64,000 nt of DNA, taken from positions 1-64,000 of the IMG/VR virus record IMGVR_UViG_3300025407_000020; one strand, 5' to 3'. Source of the stretch: a virus. This document shows positions 15,929-23,337 of this stretch, piece after piece. The notes under the pieces were generated by a model. That model had not been told where the DNA came from and ran no database searches. It saw only the letters and a program-made list of their open reading frames with translations. The position numbers were made by a program, and so were the translations under genes. How positions within the stretch are numbered: position 1 is the stretch's first letter; every line of letters starts with the position of its first letter.

Positions 15929-16722
15929 GTGTTATAGTTAGTTTTGAAATCAAAGTTATCCATATTGATCTGCCTGAAACCATAGAACTCTATAACTTCG
16001 TATTCTTTCTCGGTTAATTCAGGGAAAGTTTCCTTGTGTCTACGTTGAAGAACTTCGTAATACTCTCGACCCCATCTGCCTGTCATAAAATGACGAGTTT
16101 TAATTTCAGGTCCATAGTACAGCCAATCCTGCTGAAATTCCTCACTAGGTAAGATAGTAATCTCACTCTTATTAGGATAACTGTTATAGCTATTTAATAA
16201 TGCATATGGGCCAGCGATATGCAAGACTTCATCGTTACTGATATTCACATCTTCTACGCCGTCTATAGTGAATAGTTTTCTGTGATCAATCGTATCAATA
16301 TTGTTTTTCACATCGTTGATATGAGTTTTCCAAAAATCATGATTGGATACTCCTGCCATTAGACAGTTGTTTACTTTTTCATTGCGCCATGGACTCCCAA
16401 TCAAACAGATTTGGTTGTTCAAATCGTCAGTGAAGTCTTTATAGCAGTACATGTCCATGTCTACATACATGCCGCCATAATAGTTTAGAATCAGTAAACG
16501 AGCAAAATCTATCTTGATAATGTGAATGGGACAAGACAAGTATGTTTGATAAAGATCAGGATACTTGGACTTTACAAAAGCATCAAGCTCCTGATCATCA
16601 TCCCATAATTTAAACTCATAATCAGTAAAATGCTCCTGCCAAGATTCATAGCACTTGTGCCACATAACGTGCCAAATGTCTTTGTTCGCAGGAGCAATTT
16701 GGTGAATGATTTTAGGTAACAT
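15925..16722 (-). CDS. GT32-type glycosyltransferase with DxD motif
   Basis: Start MLPKIIHQIAP at 16722, overlapping the upstream gene by 11 bases; the family begins with IPKxIHQ. The 265 residues contain FKLWDDDQELDAF, KIDFARLLILNYYGGMYVDMDMYC, the YGGxYxDxD core of the GT32/capsular-sugar family (Och1-like), which binds nucleotide sugar and metal. Target unknown: lipopolysaccharide, a virion protein or DNA are possible. Confidence 0.8.
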   Translation of the reverse strand: MLPKIIHQIAPANKDIWHVMWHKCYESWQEHFTDYEFKLWDDDQELDAFVKSKYPDLYQTYLSCPIHIIKIDFARLLILNYYGGMYVDMDMYCYKDFTDDLNNQICLIGSPWRNEKVNNCLMAGVSNHDFWKTHINDVKNNIDTIDHRKLFTIDGVEDVNISNDEVLHIAGPYALLNSYNSYPNKSEITILPSEEFQQDWLYYGPEIKTRHFMTGRWGREYYEVLQRRHKETFPELTEKEYEVIEFYGFRQINMDNFDFKTNYNT

Positions 16723-17212
16723 CAGCCTCAGTGTCTTCAAAATAACCTTGTTCATGTGCGTGTTGTTCGCACAGTACCCTCATCCAGCGCCTTTTTTCAG
16801 TACTACGGCGCTCACCTGGAGAACCGCATTCCTCACAGATCACAGCAGACATTGAATCTGCCATTGCCTCTAAGCCCCTGATATAATCGTCTCCACCTTG
16901 ATAGTAGAAGCGCAAGGTACCGAACTTTTCCTTGATTTGAGTAGCTATGACTTGCTCAACAAGTTCAGGAACTTTTCTTTCTTCACGCTTAATAAAACTA
17001 CGGTCCGCCCAATCATAGTCAGGGTTGTTTACTTCCTCATTCCATTGAATAGAGCGTACACGATGGTCTGCAACGTTATCAATGTGACTTTGAATGTTAG
17101 CGCACAGCCGATCAATGATATCAAACCACCCATCACCAATTGACATTTCACAACGCTGCGAAAAGATAAGAGGATACTTCTCTCTAATATGTTGATCTAG
17201 TTCTGGAGTCAT
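16712..17212 (-). CDS. Conserved zinc-finger-like phage protein
   Basis: A 166-residue protein with KEKFGTLRFYYQGGDDYI, a helix MADSMSAV, then CEECGSPGER and later RVLCEQHAHEQG. The KFGxLRFY-GGD...CExCG-PG...LCxxH pattern is widespread in phages and prophages and suggests one zinc site. Function not known. Confidence 0.7.
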   Translation of the reverse strand: MTPELDQHIREKYPLIFSQRCEMSIGDGWFDIIDRLCANIQSHIDNVADHRVRSIQWNEEVNNPDYDWADRSFIKREERKVPELVEQVIATQIKEKFGTLRFYYQGGDDYIRGLEAMADSMSAVICEECGSPGERRSTEKRRWMRVLCEQHAHEQGYFEDTEADVT

Positions 17213-17466
17213 CTTTTTAGCATCTTTATTAGTTGTTCGGGCTTGATCATTTCGTGAACGCCTTTTGCTGACAATTCAGTTAGTTCAAATTCTACTACTT
17301 CCCAATCACCAGAAAGCCTGTTATACTTGATGCTGTTAGTGAGAAAGGTACGTAGCTTGCCGAGTGTTGGAAAGGTTCTACCGTCCTTCTGCCAAGAGTG
17401 GTATGTGGGTGTCCCAGACAGGAACTTATCCTGCTTATCCTTGTGACGAATCTTGTAAATAATCAC
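17209..17466 (-). CDS. Unknown small phage protein
   Basis: An 85-residue protein beginning MIIYKIRHKDKQDKFLSG, with a SWQKDGRTFPTLGKLRTFL segment and a C-terminal KPEQLIKMLKR helix. The strand-rich start and FPTLGKL motif resemble small proteins often found in T4-like phages. It overlaps both neighbours by 4 bases. No function known. Confidence 0.6.
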   Translation of the reverse strand: MIIYKIRHKDKQDKFLSGTPTYHSWQKDGRTFPTLGKLRTFLTNSIKYNRLSGDWEVVEFELTELSAKGVHEMIKPEQLIKMLKR

Positions 17467-17858
17467 GACACGATCATCCCATTCTGACGAAGTTCGTCAA
17501 TGAATTCACGGCGATTCTTGGGGTAAACCTTAAGAACGACCTTGCTACCATAATCACCAGCGTTTTCATACGCATTCTTGGCTTCGGCCAGCCCCAAACC
17601 AGTATACTGACGAATGATCTTGATGCAATTGATCTTGTTAGTACCAGCAACCGCACCAGACAAGGTAACACGATCCTCATGCGTATTAGTAAGCATGGAA
17701 AAGAAAATCTTGCCCTTGATATTAGGGTCAAGAGTACTAGCAATAGTATCCCACAATTTCATGCCCTCATCAGAACCGTATGCGGTCGTGATAGAGCGAA
17801 GAAACGCAATACCGTCACTGATGACAGCATCCATGTGTTCAGTAGAAATATCAGTCAT
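17463..17858 (-). CDS. Ribosomal protein L7/L12-like protein
   Basis: In this 131-residue protein, residues 75-130 follow the C-terminal domain of bL12: NKINCIKIIRQYTGLGLAEAKNAYE then REFIDELRQNGMIV, where bL12 has KINVIKxVRxxTGLGLKEAKxLVE and a final helix-strand. That face of bL12 recruits translation factors. The first 65 residues (helical) differ from the bL12 stalk-dimerization domain. L12-like proteins are among the ribosomal proteins known in phages. With the IF-1 gene it suggests phage influence on translation factors. Confidence 0.7.
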   Translation of the reverse strand: MTDISTEHMDAVISDGIAFLRSITTAYGSDEGMKLWDTIASTLDPNIKGKIFFSMLTNTHEDRVTLSGAVAGTNKINCIKIIRQYTGLGLAEAKNAYENAGDYGSKVVLKVYPKNRREFIDELRQNGMIVS

Positions 17859-17861
17859 ATA

Positions 17862-18026
17862 TCACCTAATTAAAACAGAATTACCAGAAGAGGCTAAAGT
17901 TGTATGTTCGTTGTATTCTACCTTGTAGACGCTGCGGTAATCATATTTGTATTCGCCGCCTTCGTAGAATACTTTAGCATCATCCGGCATCTTGTCAAGC
18001 AGTTCTTTGAGTTCCTTAACGGTCAT
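17862..18026 (-). CDS. Small acidic protein
   Basis: A 54-residue ORF starting MTVKELKELLDKMPDDAKVF, a pattern seen in many small phage and bacterial proteins. Start overlaps the upstream stop (TAATG) and the stop lies 3 bases before the L7/L12-like start. Function unknown. Confidence 0.6.
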   Translation of the reverse strand: MTVKELKELLDKMPDDAKVFYEGGEYKYDYRSVYKVEYNEHTTLASSGNSVLIR

Positions 18027-18439
18027 TACCCCCTCCTCATACGGGCAACTTCGTGCATCTGTTCTTCGTTAATGATAGGAACAGCATTGCTCTTGTGCAT
18101 AGTTGCAATGCCCTTAATCAACGTACCAGTGTAAACCTTTTCCTTACGAGCGTAAGTAGTACCGATGCCATCACCAGACGGAACTACCGGAGTCTCGCGG
18201 CGAAGGGTAGTAGCCTTCATAGGATCCTTAGGAGCACCCTTAAGAGTGGGCTTGTACTTACCCTGACGATAAGCAATGTATTCGTCTAGCGTCTTGGGCT
18301 TGAGACCATACTTCTTCATCTGCTTATTGTAACTGTTAAGCTCCATAGCAAACTTATGATACTGACTGTCGGAAATCTTCTTCTTACGCTTGTTAGTGTT
18401 GAGCGTAGAGAATGCAGGTCCGAGCAAATGCATAGTCAT
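18026..18439 (-). CDS. Basic protein of unknown function
   Basis: A 137-residue Lys/Arg-rich protein (MTMHLLGPAFSTLNTNKRKK). It has KKYGLKPKTLDEYIAYRQGKY and a Pro/Arg-rich middle, pI clearly basic. AGGAGA lies 6 bases before the ATG at 18439, which decides the start. A consensus sigma-70 promoter lies just upstream. It might bind nucleic acid, judged only from charge. Confidence 0.6.
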   Translation of the reverse strand: MTMHLLGPAFSTLNTNKRKKKISDSQYHKFAMELNSYNKQMKKYGLKPKTLDEYIAYRQGKYKPTLKGAPKDPMKATTLRRETPVVPSGDGIGTTYARKEKVYTGTLIKGIATMHKSNAVPIINEEQMHEVARMRRG

Positions 18440-18460
18440 ATATGTCTCCTTACAATTACT

Positions 18461-18489
18461 CTTATAGCAGGTTATGAAGGTGATGTCAA
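18461..18489 (-). promoter_or_regulatory. Sigma-70 promoter (TTGACA-17-TATAAG)
   Basis: Perfect -35 and near-consensus -10, inside the stop region of the gene at 18486. It should drive the 18439 to 12418 block. Confidence 0.75.
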
Positions 18490-18692
18490 TCCTCTTTTAG
18501 TAGTTTCCAAAGATATTCTCGCTGACAATACCAGCGATCTTCGTGCCCGCCCCAGTCATGAAATCTAATTCTCCAAGCCTTCTTGAACCACAATGTTTCA
18601 CCGGAGACCTTGCACTTTCTAGGCAAGAATGACCATATTAGTTTCTTTTCTTCAAAATACCAGATTGGACCATCATCAAGCAACGGTGCCAT
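18486..18692 (-). CDS. Small Trp-rich protein at the end of the LRWS array
   Basis: Start MAPLLDDGPIWYF at 18692 (TAATG overlap). A 68-residue protein with WRIRFHDWGGHEDRWYC and REYLWKLLKED at the end. The final aromatic-rich helix is loosely like the family end, but it lacks LRWS, so membership is doubtful. Function unknown. Confidence 0.5.
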   Translation of the reverse strand: MAPLLDDGPIWYFEEKKLIWSFLPRKCKVSGETLWFKKAWRIRFHDWGGHEDRWYCQREYLWKLLKED

Positions 18693-18958
18693 TACGAATA
18701 CCTCAAAACAAGATACATCCATAGTTTGTCAGCATCTTCAAACTTGCGGAACTTCCAACGAGTACCATTCTTACCACTGATATTGCGATTAGGGTCAACA
18801 ATGTTTCTGACCTCTTCCATATCAATACTTGCAGCAGTCCAGCCCTTACAAGCGTCAATGATGTAGAGTGGCTTAGCCCATTGATCGCCCGGCGGAGCGT
18901 GTTTAGTCTGGATGAACTTGAAGTGTGTAATCTCTCTCAAAACAGTTTTCTTACTCAT
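18692..18958 (-). CDS. LRWS-family cassette (ends LRYS)
   Basis: This 88-residue protein begins MSKKTVLREITHFKF and has KNGTRWKFRKFEDADKLWMYLVLRYS at its end, given here in two parts: TRWKFRKFEDAD and KLWMYLVLRYS. It is the family pattern: hydrophilic body, a strand with W/F, an acidic turn and an amphipathic last helix. It starts by TAATG overlap. Function unknown. Confidence 0.65.
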   Translation of the reverse strand: MSKKTVLREITHFKFIQTKHAPPGDQWAKPLYIIDACKGWTAASIDMEEVRNIVDPNRNISGKNGTRWKFRKFEDADKLWMYLVLRYS

Positions 18959-19170
18959 TATAACCTCAATAAAAATACAGTGAAATCTTCTTCGGATTTA
19001 AAGGTAACAGTTATGTCTCTAACAGAATGAGTCAAGTTAGTATCAGGATAATATTCATTCCAAACACTTGCCCATGTAGTGAACCCTGATCTATTATCCC
19101 AAGCGTTGTCATATGCTTTCACATACCATTCAGGTTCTTCACCTTCACGGAAAGTTACTTGGTAGGTCAA
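18958..19170 (-). CDS. LRWS-family cassette (ends LLRL), probable TTG start
   Basis: Of 70 residues, the end is ITVTFKSEEDFTVFLLRL. Start chosen as TTG at 19170, because TTGA overlaps the upstream TGA exactly where other cassettes have ATGA, and a full AGGTGG precedes it. A GTG six bases earlier is the alternative. Function unknown. Confidence 0.55.
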   Translation of the reverse strand: MTYQVTFREGEEPEWYVKAYDNAWDNRSGFTTWASVWNEYYPDTNLTHSVRDITVTFKSEEDFTVFLLRL

Positions 19171-19421
19171 GACCACCTCAATAGAAAAAAAGCTGCATCA
19201 TATTCACTAGAAAAAGCTATGTCATGGTTCACGAAATTATCTTCATCCTCAAGAATAGCATAATGTGCTTTAACATTTTTGTCAAGCCATTCTTTCATTT
19301 CTTGGCTTAATGGATTCCTTAATCCAAACACATGGTTAGGATGGCACCATTTGTCACGCACAGGAATACGAGTCCATTTATCCATTATAACAGTCATTCT
19401 ATAAAAAGTATAATCTTTCAT
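19167..19421 (-). CDS. LRWS-family cassette
   Basis: Starts MKDYTFYRMTVIMDKW at the seam ATGA (19421). The 84 residues include PLSQEMKEWLDKNVKAHY, a helix also seen in paralogues before the last strand, and end SSEYDAAFFLLRWS. Function unknown. Confidence 0.65.
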   Translation of the reverse strand: MKDYTFYRMTVIMDKWTRIPVRDKWCHPNHVFGLRNPLSQEMKEWLDKNVKAHYAILEDEDNFVNHDIAFSSEYDAAFFLLRWS

Positions 19422-19735
19422 GACCACCTCAACGTTAAATAGACCCAAGCCTTTTCAGCATCACTATACCTTCTGAATACCCTAGAGCGAGGACCAAAGT
19501 CTTCACCACCGAACGATTCCATGATTGCTAGTGCTTCTGGCCGATCCTGCATATAATTAAAGTCAGGGCGCATCTTGATCTGAACAATCCACTTGTTCTT
19601 ACACCCACCGGTCTTGCGTTGCACCCTCTTGCGATAGAGAATAAAATATTTGTTCTCTAGTTCCCGCACTCTTGGGTCATTAATATGTTTCAAGAGACGA
19701 TCCCTCATTTCAATTCCGCTAATAGTTTTAGTCAT
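19418..19735 (-). CDS. LRWS-family cassette, long form
   Basis: The longest array member, 105 residues, starts MTKTISGIEMRDRLLKH. A basic middle (LYRKRVQRKTGGCKNKW) precedes the usual end YSDAEKAWVYLTLRWS. The start is fixed by ATGA after GGTGGGG-like AAGTGGGG. Function unknown. Confidence 0.65.
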   Translation of the reverse strand: MTKTISGIEMRDRLLKHINDPRVRELENKYFILYRKRVQRKTGGCKNKWIVQIKMRPDFNYMQDRPEALAIMESFGGEDFGPRSRVFRRYSDAEKAWVYLTLRWS

Positions 19736-20007
19736 CCCCACTTCAACTTAATCCAGGCTTCTAACTCTGGGCTGACTGCGTATGGATGAGCATATGGAAC
19801 TAGGTGCTTGGTGTTTTCTGCTCCTACCCACATATCCTCAGGCTGTTGCTTGATCCAATCAGCAATCTCGGTTACTACTGAATAGACACGCCACTCTGTA
19901 GGAGTCCACATTCCTACATATATGTAAGGTTTGATGCCGCCTCTAGCTAGGAAGTCAACCGGAGGCAAATAAGGATACAGACTGTTAACATCGTAGTTGT
20001 TTATCAT
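19732..20007 (-). CDS. LRWS-family cassette (ends LKWG)
   Basis: This 91-residue protein starts MINNYDVNSLYPYLPP at 20007 (ATGA). It ends SPELEAWIKLKWG, a divergent version of the family C-terminus. It also has TEIADWIKQQPEDMW, comparable to the pre-terminal helix of other members. Function unknown. Confidence 0.6.
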   Translation of the reverse strand: MINNYDVNSLYPYLPPVDFLARGGIKPYIYVGMWTPTEWRVYSVVTEIADWIKQQPEDMWVGAENTKHLVPYAHPYAVSPELEAWIKLKWG

Positions 20008-20240
20008 GCTTCCCTCAGAATGAACCACATAAAATCCTGCTCACTGTCAAATTCAACAAACAGGCTACTATTACGTATGCGAATCTTGCCTTCATATTTG
20101 TCATTCCAATACCAAGTCCATGGCTTAGGAACCAACCACTTGTCGTTGGTTCTCGCATCAGCCATGACAGCACTATACCGCTCCTTGAACCATTCCGGGC
20201 GATCATCAAATCCAGCAGCGAGCTTGATGGTATGTGTCAT
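20004..20240 (-). CDS. LRWS-family cassette (ends LREA)
   Basis: A 78-residue protein starting MTHTIKLAAGFDDRPEWF. It has IRIRNSSLFVEFDSEQDF then MWFILREA. Here the seam is CTGAGGGAAGCATGA: AGGGA still serves as ribosome-binding site while the last two residues change from WS to EA. Function unknown. Confidence 0.65.
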   Translation of the reverse strand: MTHTIKLAAGFDDRPEWFKERYSAVMADARTNDKWLVPKPWTWYWNDKYEGKIRIRNSSLFVEFDSEQDFMWFILREA

Positions 20241-20464
20241 GACCACCTCAACGCAAACCAAACAGCGTCTTCATCGTCTTCAAACTCAAAAAAATGCCCT
20301 GCCCAAGAAGGCCCGGGATAGAACTTAGCCTTACAGTTTTGTTCACACCAGTTCATTACTTCCAAACGATCATAATGATTAAAACAAACCTTGTGTAATA
20401 CCGGCGTAGCTAAGGTGAAACTGGCTCCACGGGACTCATATGTGCTTTCTATATAGGTAATCAT
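20237..20464 (-). CDS. LRWS-family cassette with WCEQNC motif
   Basis: Starts MITYIESTYESRGASF at the seam. The 75 residues contain RLEVMNWCEQNCKAKFY, shared with the members at 12675, 55759 and 56251, then FFEFEDDEDAVWFALRWS. It is a clear core member showing the full domain: strand, helix with WCE-NC, strand, acidic turn, final helix. Function unknown. Confidence 0.7.
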   Translation of the reverse strand: MITYIESTYESRGASFTLATPVLHKVCFNHYDRLEVMNWCEQNCKAKFYPGPSWAGHFFEFEDDEDAVWFALRWS

Positions 20465-20685
20465 GACCACCTCAAGATAAAGAACGATAGATCGCCGGGA
20501 CTGTTGAACACTACACGGATATTTCCGTTGGTCATGTGTCTAACTTTAGCAATCTTACTAAGTTCTTTATATGCAGCTTCTCCCGACGGGCTATATGCAT
20601 CAAGGAAGTTTTTCCACCATTGGGGAGGTTGATCTTCGTGATCTATACCCCACCACCGACGCTTGAATGTGAATGCAGTTTTCAT
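20461..20685 (-). CDS. LRWS-family cassette, close paralogue of 21139-21360
   Basis: The 74 residues start MKTAFTFKRRWWGIDHEDQP and end IRVVFNSPGDLSFFILRWS. The protein at 21139-21360 begins MKTAFTFKKWYWGPLHDDQP and ends almost the same, so these two are a recent duplication separated by two unrelated cassettes. Function unknown. Confidence 0.7.
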   Translation of the reverse strand: MKTAFTFKRRWWGIDHEDQPPQWWKNFLDAYSPSGEAAYKELSKIAKVRHMTNGNIRVVFNSPGDLSFFILRWS

Positions 20686-20969
20686 GAATACCTCAACAAT
20701 GCAAAAGCATACAGCCCTTGATCAACTACGATAAACTTGTCCCAATTATCAGCATCATCTGGATTTCTAATCAAACCGACTTTACCGGGCAGCCACTGTT
20801 CAAGACGTTTGGCCCATGAATACATAGGGTCCTCATAATTGGGAATAGCATCTTGCTTTCCAAACTCGTTAAAGAGATTGGATACAAACGCATGACCAGG
20901 TTCTACCCTAGGATAAAACTGAATCAGTTTAGAGTACAGTTCTCTATCTTTTGCTTCATAGTAACTCAT
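20682..20969 (-). CDS. LRWS-family cassette (ends LLRYS)
   Basis: This 95-residue protein starts MSYYEAKDRELYSKLI at the seam. It has SWAKRLEQWLPGKVGLIRN and ends KFIVVDQGLYAFALLRYS. The acidic turn is weak but the end and position fit. Function unknown. Confidence 0.6.
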   Translation of the reverse strand: MSYYEAKDRELYSKLIQFYPRVEPGHAFVSNLFNEFGKQDAIPNYEDPMYSWAKRLEQWLPGKVGLIRNPDDADNWDKFIVVDQGLYAFALLRYS

Positions 20970-21142
20970 GACCACCTCAACATAAAGAGCATAGCATCCC
21001 TTTCATCTTCAAAATACATGATACATGATGCCCCGTCAATATCAATCTCCCCGAAGTGAGGATATTTGTCCAACCATTCGTTACACTCGGTAATCTTGCT
21101 GTTAGACCAATTTCCGACAAAGCTAATATCAACTTCGGTCAT
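20966..21142 (-). CDS. LRWS-family cassette, short form
   Basis: The shortest array member, 58 residues: MTEVDISFVGNWSNSKITEC, then NEWLDKYPHFGEIDI and the end CIMYFEDERDAMLFMLRWS. It probably shows the minimal domain. Starts by ATGA after AGGTGG. Function unknown. Confidence 0.7.
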   Translation of the reverse strand: MTEVDISFVGNWSNSKITECNEWLDKYPHFGEIDIDGASCIMYFEDERDAMLFMLRWS

Positions 21143-21360
21143 GACCACCTCAAAATAAAAAACGTTAGATCACCGGGAGACTTGAACACTACACGAAGGC
21201 TACCATTTGATTTTTGTCTAACTTTAGCAACACGGCTAAGTTCAGTTATCTTGCTGACACTGATAGATTTACCCTCTGCGAAGTTGGTCCACCAATGGGG
21301 CGGCTGATCATCATGCAATGGTCCCCAATACCATTTCTTAAATGTGAATGCAGTTTTCAT
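21139..21360 (-). CDS. LRWS-family cassette, close paralogue of 20461-20685
   Basis: The 73 residues start MKTAFTFKKWYWGPLHDDQP, with HWWTNFAEGKSI and the end LRVVFKSPGDLTFFILRWS. It is the duplicate of the gene at 20461. Start is fixed by the seam, not by the in-frame GTG 21 bases earlier. Function unknown. Confidence 0.7.
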   Translation of the reverse strand: MKTAFTFKKWYWGPLHDDQPPHWWTNFAEGKSISVSKITELSRVAKVRQKSNGSLRVVFKSPGDLTFFILRWS

Positions 21361-21566
21361 GACCACCTCAACAAGAACCAAGCCATGTCACGATGGTTAA
21401 TGAAACCAATGTAGAACAACCCATCGTCCCAGATAAACATATTGTTCTGTCTACACCACTTCTTAGCTTCATTTAGTGTATCTTGAACTTCTGACCAACG
21501 TTCCTCACCGAGATTATATTTCAGTTCCAGCCTATAAGGCTTGCTATGTTCACGAACCCAACGCAT
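21357..21566 (-). CDS. LRWS-family cassette
   Basis: A 69-residue protein starting MRWVREHSKPYRLELK. It has LNEAKKWCRQNNMFIWD (helix with WC) and ends INHRDMAWFLLRWS. Start by TAATG overlap. Function unknown. Confidence 0.7.
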   Translation of the reverse strand: MRWVREHSKPYRLELKYNLGEERWSEVQDTLNEAKKWCRQNNMFIWDDGLFYIGFINHRDMAWFLLRWS

Positions 21567-21805
21567 TATGAAAACCTCAACAGAAACCAGGAATATGCTT
21601 CTTCGGTGTTAAACTCTAGTGCTTCAACAACCGGAAACTTGCCCTTGTATATAGGTTTGATAATTCTCATATCGTATGCTTCACCCAATTCTTTCCAAAA
21701 CTTTTCAGCGTTATCAAAACTAGAAGGACTCGCGTTAACAAATGCTGCTTTAGCGGACACATACATATTTCGGTGATGAGCATTGTTTATAACATCAAGT
21801 TTCAC
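21566..21805 (-). CDS. LRWS-family cassette (ends LLRFS), first of the array
   Basis: The first-transcribed member, 79 residues, starts with GTG at 21805 that overlaps the stop of the SWIM protein (GTGA). It has SFDNAEKFWKELGEAYD and ends FNTEEAYSWFLLRFS. Function unknown. Confidence 0.65.
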   Translation of the reverse strand: MKLDVINNAHHRNMYVSAKAAFVNASPSSFDNAEKFWKELGEAYDMRIIKPIYKGKFPVVEALEFNTEEAYSWFLLRFS

Positions 21806-22188
21806 GCAAATGCCTCATGAACATGCTTGCAAGTCTTGCGGAAACCATAACCGGGGCAAGTGCAAGTGGTCTTGCTACCATCACGAGTGACAATATACGA
21901 GTTACCCTTACTACCCTGAACTACCTTAGTTTCACGCTCATGTTTGACAGGAGTAAACTCAACCTTGGCAGCATTGACTTCAACGATGCGATCAAGACGA
22001 ATGCGACGGAACTTGATACCAAAGGTGTCGCTGGTGATACCAATCTCGTCATCGGCAAAGAACTTTTCGCGCATGACGGTACCGGTATATTCGTTGAACT
22101 CGGGAATCATACCTGCGGGATAACGATGGCGAACGTCATACATGACGTTGCGAACTTTGATCGTAACAGTGTCACCGATGTTAAGCAT
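21802..22188 (-). CDS. SWIM zinc-finger protein
   Basis: The 128 residues begin with a beta-rich part (MLNIGDTVTIKVRNVMYDVR, EYTGTVMRE, FGIKFRRIRLDRI) resembling a KOW/Tudor-like barrel, and end with a SWIM motif: TCTCPGYGFRKTCKHVHEAF (CxC-x8-C-x-H). SWIM fingers bind DNA or protein. It heads the operon of LRWS cassettes, directly after a strong promoter and a GAGG ribosome-binding site. Confidence 0.75.
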   Translation of the reverse strand: MLNIGDTVTIKVRNVMYDVRHRYPAGMIPEFNEYTGTVMREKFFADDEIGITSDTFGIKFRRIRLDRIVEVNAAKVEFTPVKHERETKVVQGSKGNSYIVTRDGSKTTCTCPGYGFRKTCKHVHEAFA

Positions 22189-22216
22189 AAAAACCTCGTT
22201 TCAAGCGATATAATTT

Positions 22217-22245
22217 CTTATACGCCCAAAACGAGGTAATGTCAA
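22217..22245 (-). promoter_or_regulatory. Sigma-70 promoter (TTGACA-17-TATAAG) of the SWIM/LRWS operon
   Basis: Perfect -35 and strong -10. It lies 28 nt before the SWIM gene and should drive the whole coupled array to about 18.5 kb. Confidence 0.8.
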
Positions 22246-22248
22246 GTG

Positions 22249-22485
22249 TTATTGTTGCTTAGGTGCAAACTTTTCCATACCAGTGATGCCCATACCACCG
22301 ATGATAATGAACATGATGCTGTTCAAGATGTTGTCATCAATGTGCTTTGCCATAAAGACATTGGCACTAAATGCAGTGATGAGCATGAGAGTGCAAAGGA
22401 TAGTGATAACACGCTTGTTGCTTAGTTTACCATCACCCTCTGCAATCAGTCCCTTTAACTGACTTAAAATACTATTCATATCCAT
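22249..22485 (-). CDS. Small two-helix membrane protein (holin-like)
   Basis: Start MDMNSILSQLKGLIAEGD at 22485 behind GGAG. The 78 residues have two membrane segments (ITILCTLMLITAFSANVFMA and SIMFIIIGGMGITGM) with an acidic hinge and end KFAPKQQ. Size and topology fit holin-like proteins, but the early promoter context does not demand lysis. Function open. Confidence 0.6.
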   Translation of the reverse strand: MDMNSILSQLKGLIAEGDGKLSNKRVITILCTLMLITAFSANVFMAKHIDDNILNSIMFIIIGGMGITGMEKFAPKQQ

Positions 22486-22525
22486 GGTCTTTCTCCTTTG
22501 ATACAATAGTATTTAATCGTTACCC

Positions 22526-23086
22526 CTATTTTCCAAACTCAACGGTAACGACATTGCTTTCAGTCTTGACTTCCTTAGGCTTGCGTTCACGCTTCTGCTT
22601 TTCGTTTGCAGAGTTGTACTTAGCCTTGTCACTGGTACCCCACCATTTGGTATCGGTATCCCATTCGCATTTAAACTTCTCAAGCATATACTCTCTGAGA
22701 TAGTCAGATGGCTTGTTGCCTGTGCCAGAAATTAGATGCCAAAGTTCACCTTCACCTGCTGCCCAAGGCTTTACAGTTACCTGAATATATTGATGATTCT
22801 TGTCAGCATACTCACTTACAACAAAGTAAGACCTACGCTTTTCATTGTTCTTGTCTACGAACAAGAATATAGGATGCTCACCTGTAATCTCACCATCTTT
22901 ATCAACGTATCTGCAAAGAGTATGCCCAAGATAATTCCACTTGGCAAGATTGTGTCCATGCAATATTACCTTATCAACTGGCTTCGGCTGCGGAGTTACA
23001 GTAGTCTTGCGCTTGACATGAAACGCACGATAACACATATATCCGAGAAATGCAAACGGGATGAGACACAAGACTACTGCAAACAT
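22526..23086 (-). CDS. Membrane-anchored protein of unknown function
   Basis: The 186 residues start with a membrane anchor (MFAVVLCLIPFAFLGYMCY) followed by a basic linker and a soluble domain with VILHGHNLAKWNYLGH, RRSYFVVSEYAD and a Trp-rich WWGTSDKAKY. The C-terminus is charged. It belongs to an island of small membrane proteins. No family recognised. Confidence 0.6.
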   Translation of the reverse strand: MFAVVLCLIPFAFLGYMCYRAFHVKRKTTVTPQPKPVDKVILHGHNLAKWNYLGHTLCRYVDKDGEITGEHPIFLFVDKNNEKRRSYFVVSEYADKNHQYIQVTVKPWAAGEGELWHLISGTGNKPSDYLREYMLEKFKCEWDTDTKWWGTSDKAKYNSANEKQKRERKPKEVKTESNVVTVEFGK

Positions 23087-23098
23087 ATTGATTAACCT

Positions 23099-23326
23099 TT
23101 ATTCCTGAGGAACCAACTTGAAAATCGCGTCAAGGATTTCCTGTTTGGTTTCAGTCTTGCCAGAACTATCAAGCTCGTCAAGATACTTGAGAATGTTACT
23201 GAGGGTATCATCACGCTTTTCAAGATATGTGATGTAGTTCTCTGCTTCGTCAATCACCTTGCCCACAGCGTAGACCTGGGTTTCACGAATGTTATTAAAA
23301 TCAGTCAATAGACCATCATACTTCAT
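23099..23326 (-). CDS. Small acidic helical protein
   Basis: A 75-residue protein, MKYDGLLTDFNNIRETQVYA, with a long helix (AENYITYLEKRDDTLSN) and end IFKLVPQE. GGAG lies upstream of the ATG. Function unknown. Confidence 0.55.
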   Translation of the reverse strand: MKYDGLLTDFNNIRETQVYAVGKVIDEAENYITYLEKRDDTLSNILKYLDELDSSGKTETKQEILDAIFKLVPQE

Positions 23327-23337
23327 TGTTTTTCTCC

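Larger units (their letters stand above)
18692..21580 (-). repeat. Tandem array of LRWS cassettes joined by a conserved seam
   Basis: Thirteen small genes follow one another on the minus strand. At most joints the sequence reads TTGAGGTGGTCATGA or a close variant (AGGTATTC, AGGTTATA, AGGTTTTC). These bases encode the C-terminus L-R-W-S, act as Shine-Dalgarno (AGGTGG) for the next gene, and hold the overlapping ATGA stop/start. Exact copies are at about 19419, 20238, 20462, 20967, 21140 and 21358; variants fill the rest. Confidence 0.85.

Noticed and set aside
18692-21580. LRWS as a protein sorting or degradation tag
   Set aside because: The residues vary at joints where the ribosome-binding purines are kept (LREA, LRYS, LKWG), so DNA-level constraint explains them better than a peptide signal.
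22249-22485. Holin call for the two-helix membrane protein
   Set aside because: Only size and topology support it; no lysis genes are near and the promoter context is early.
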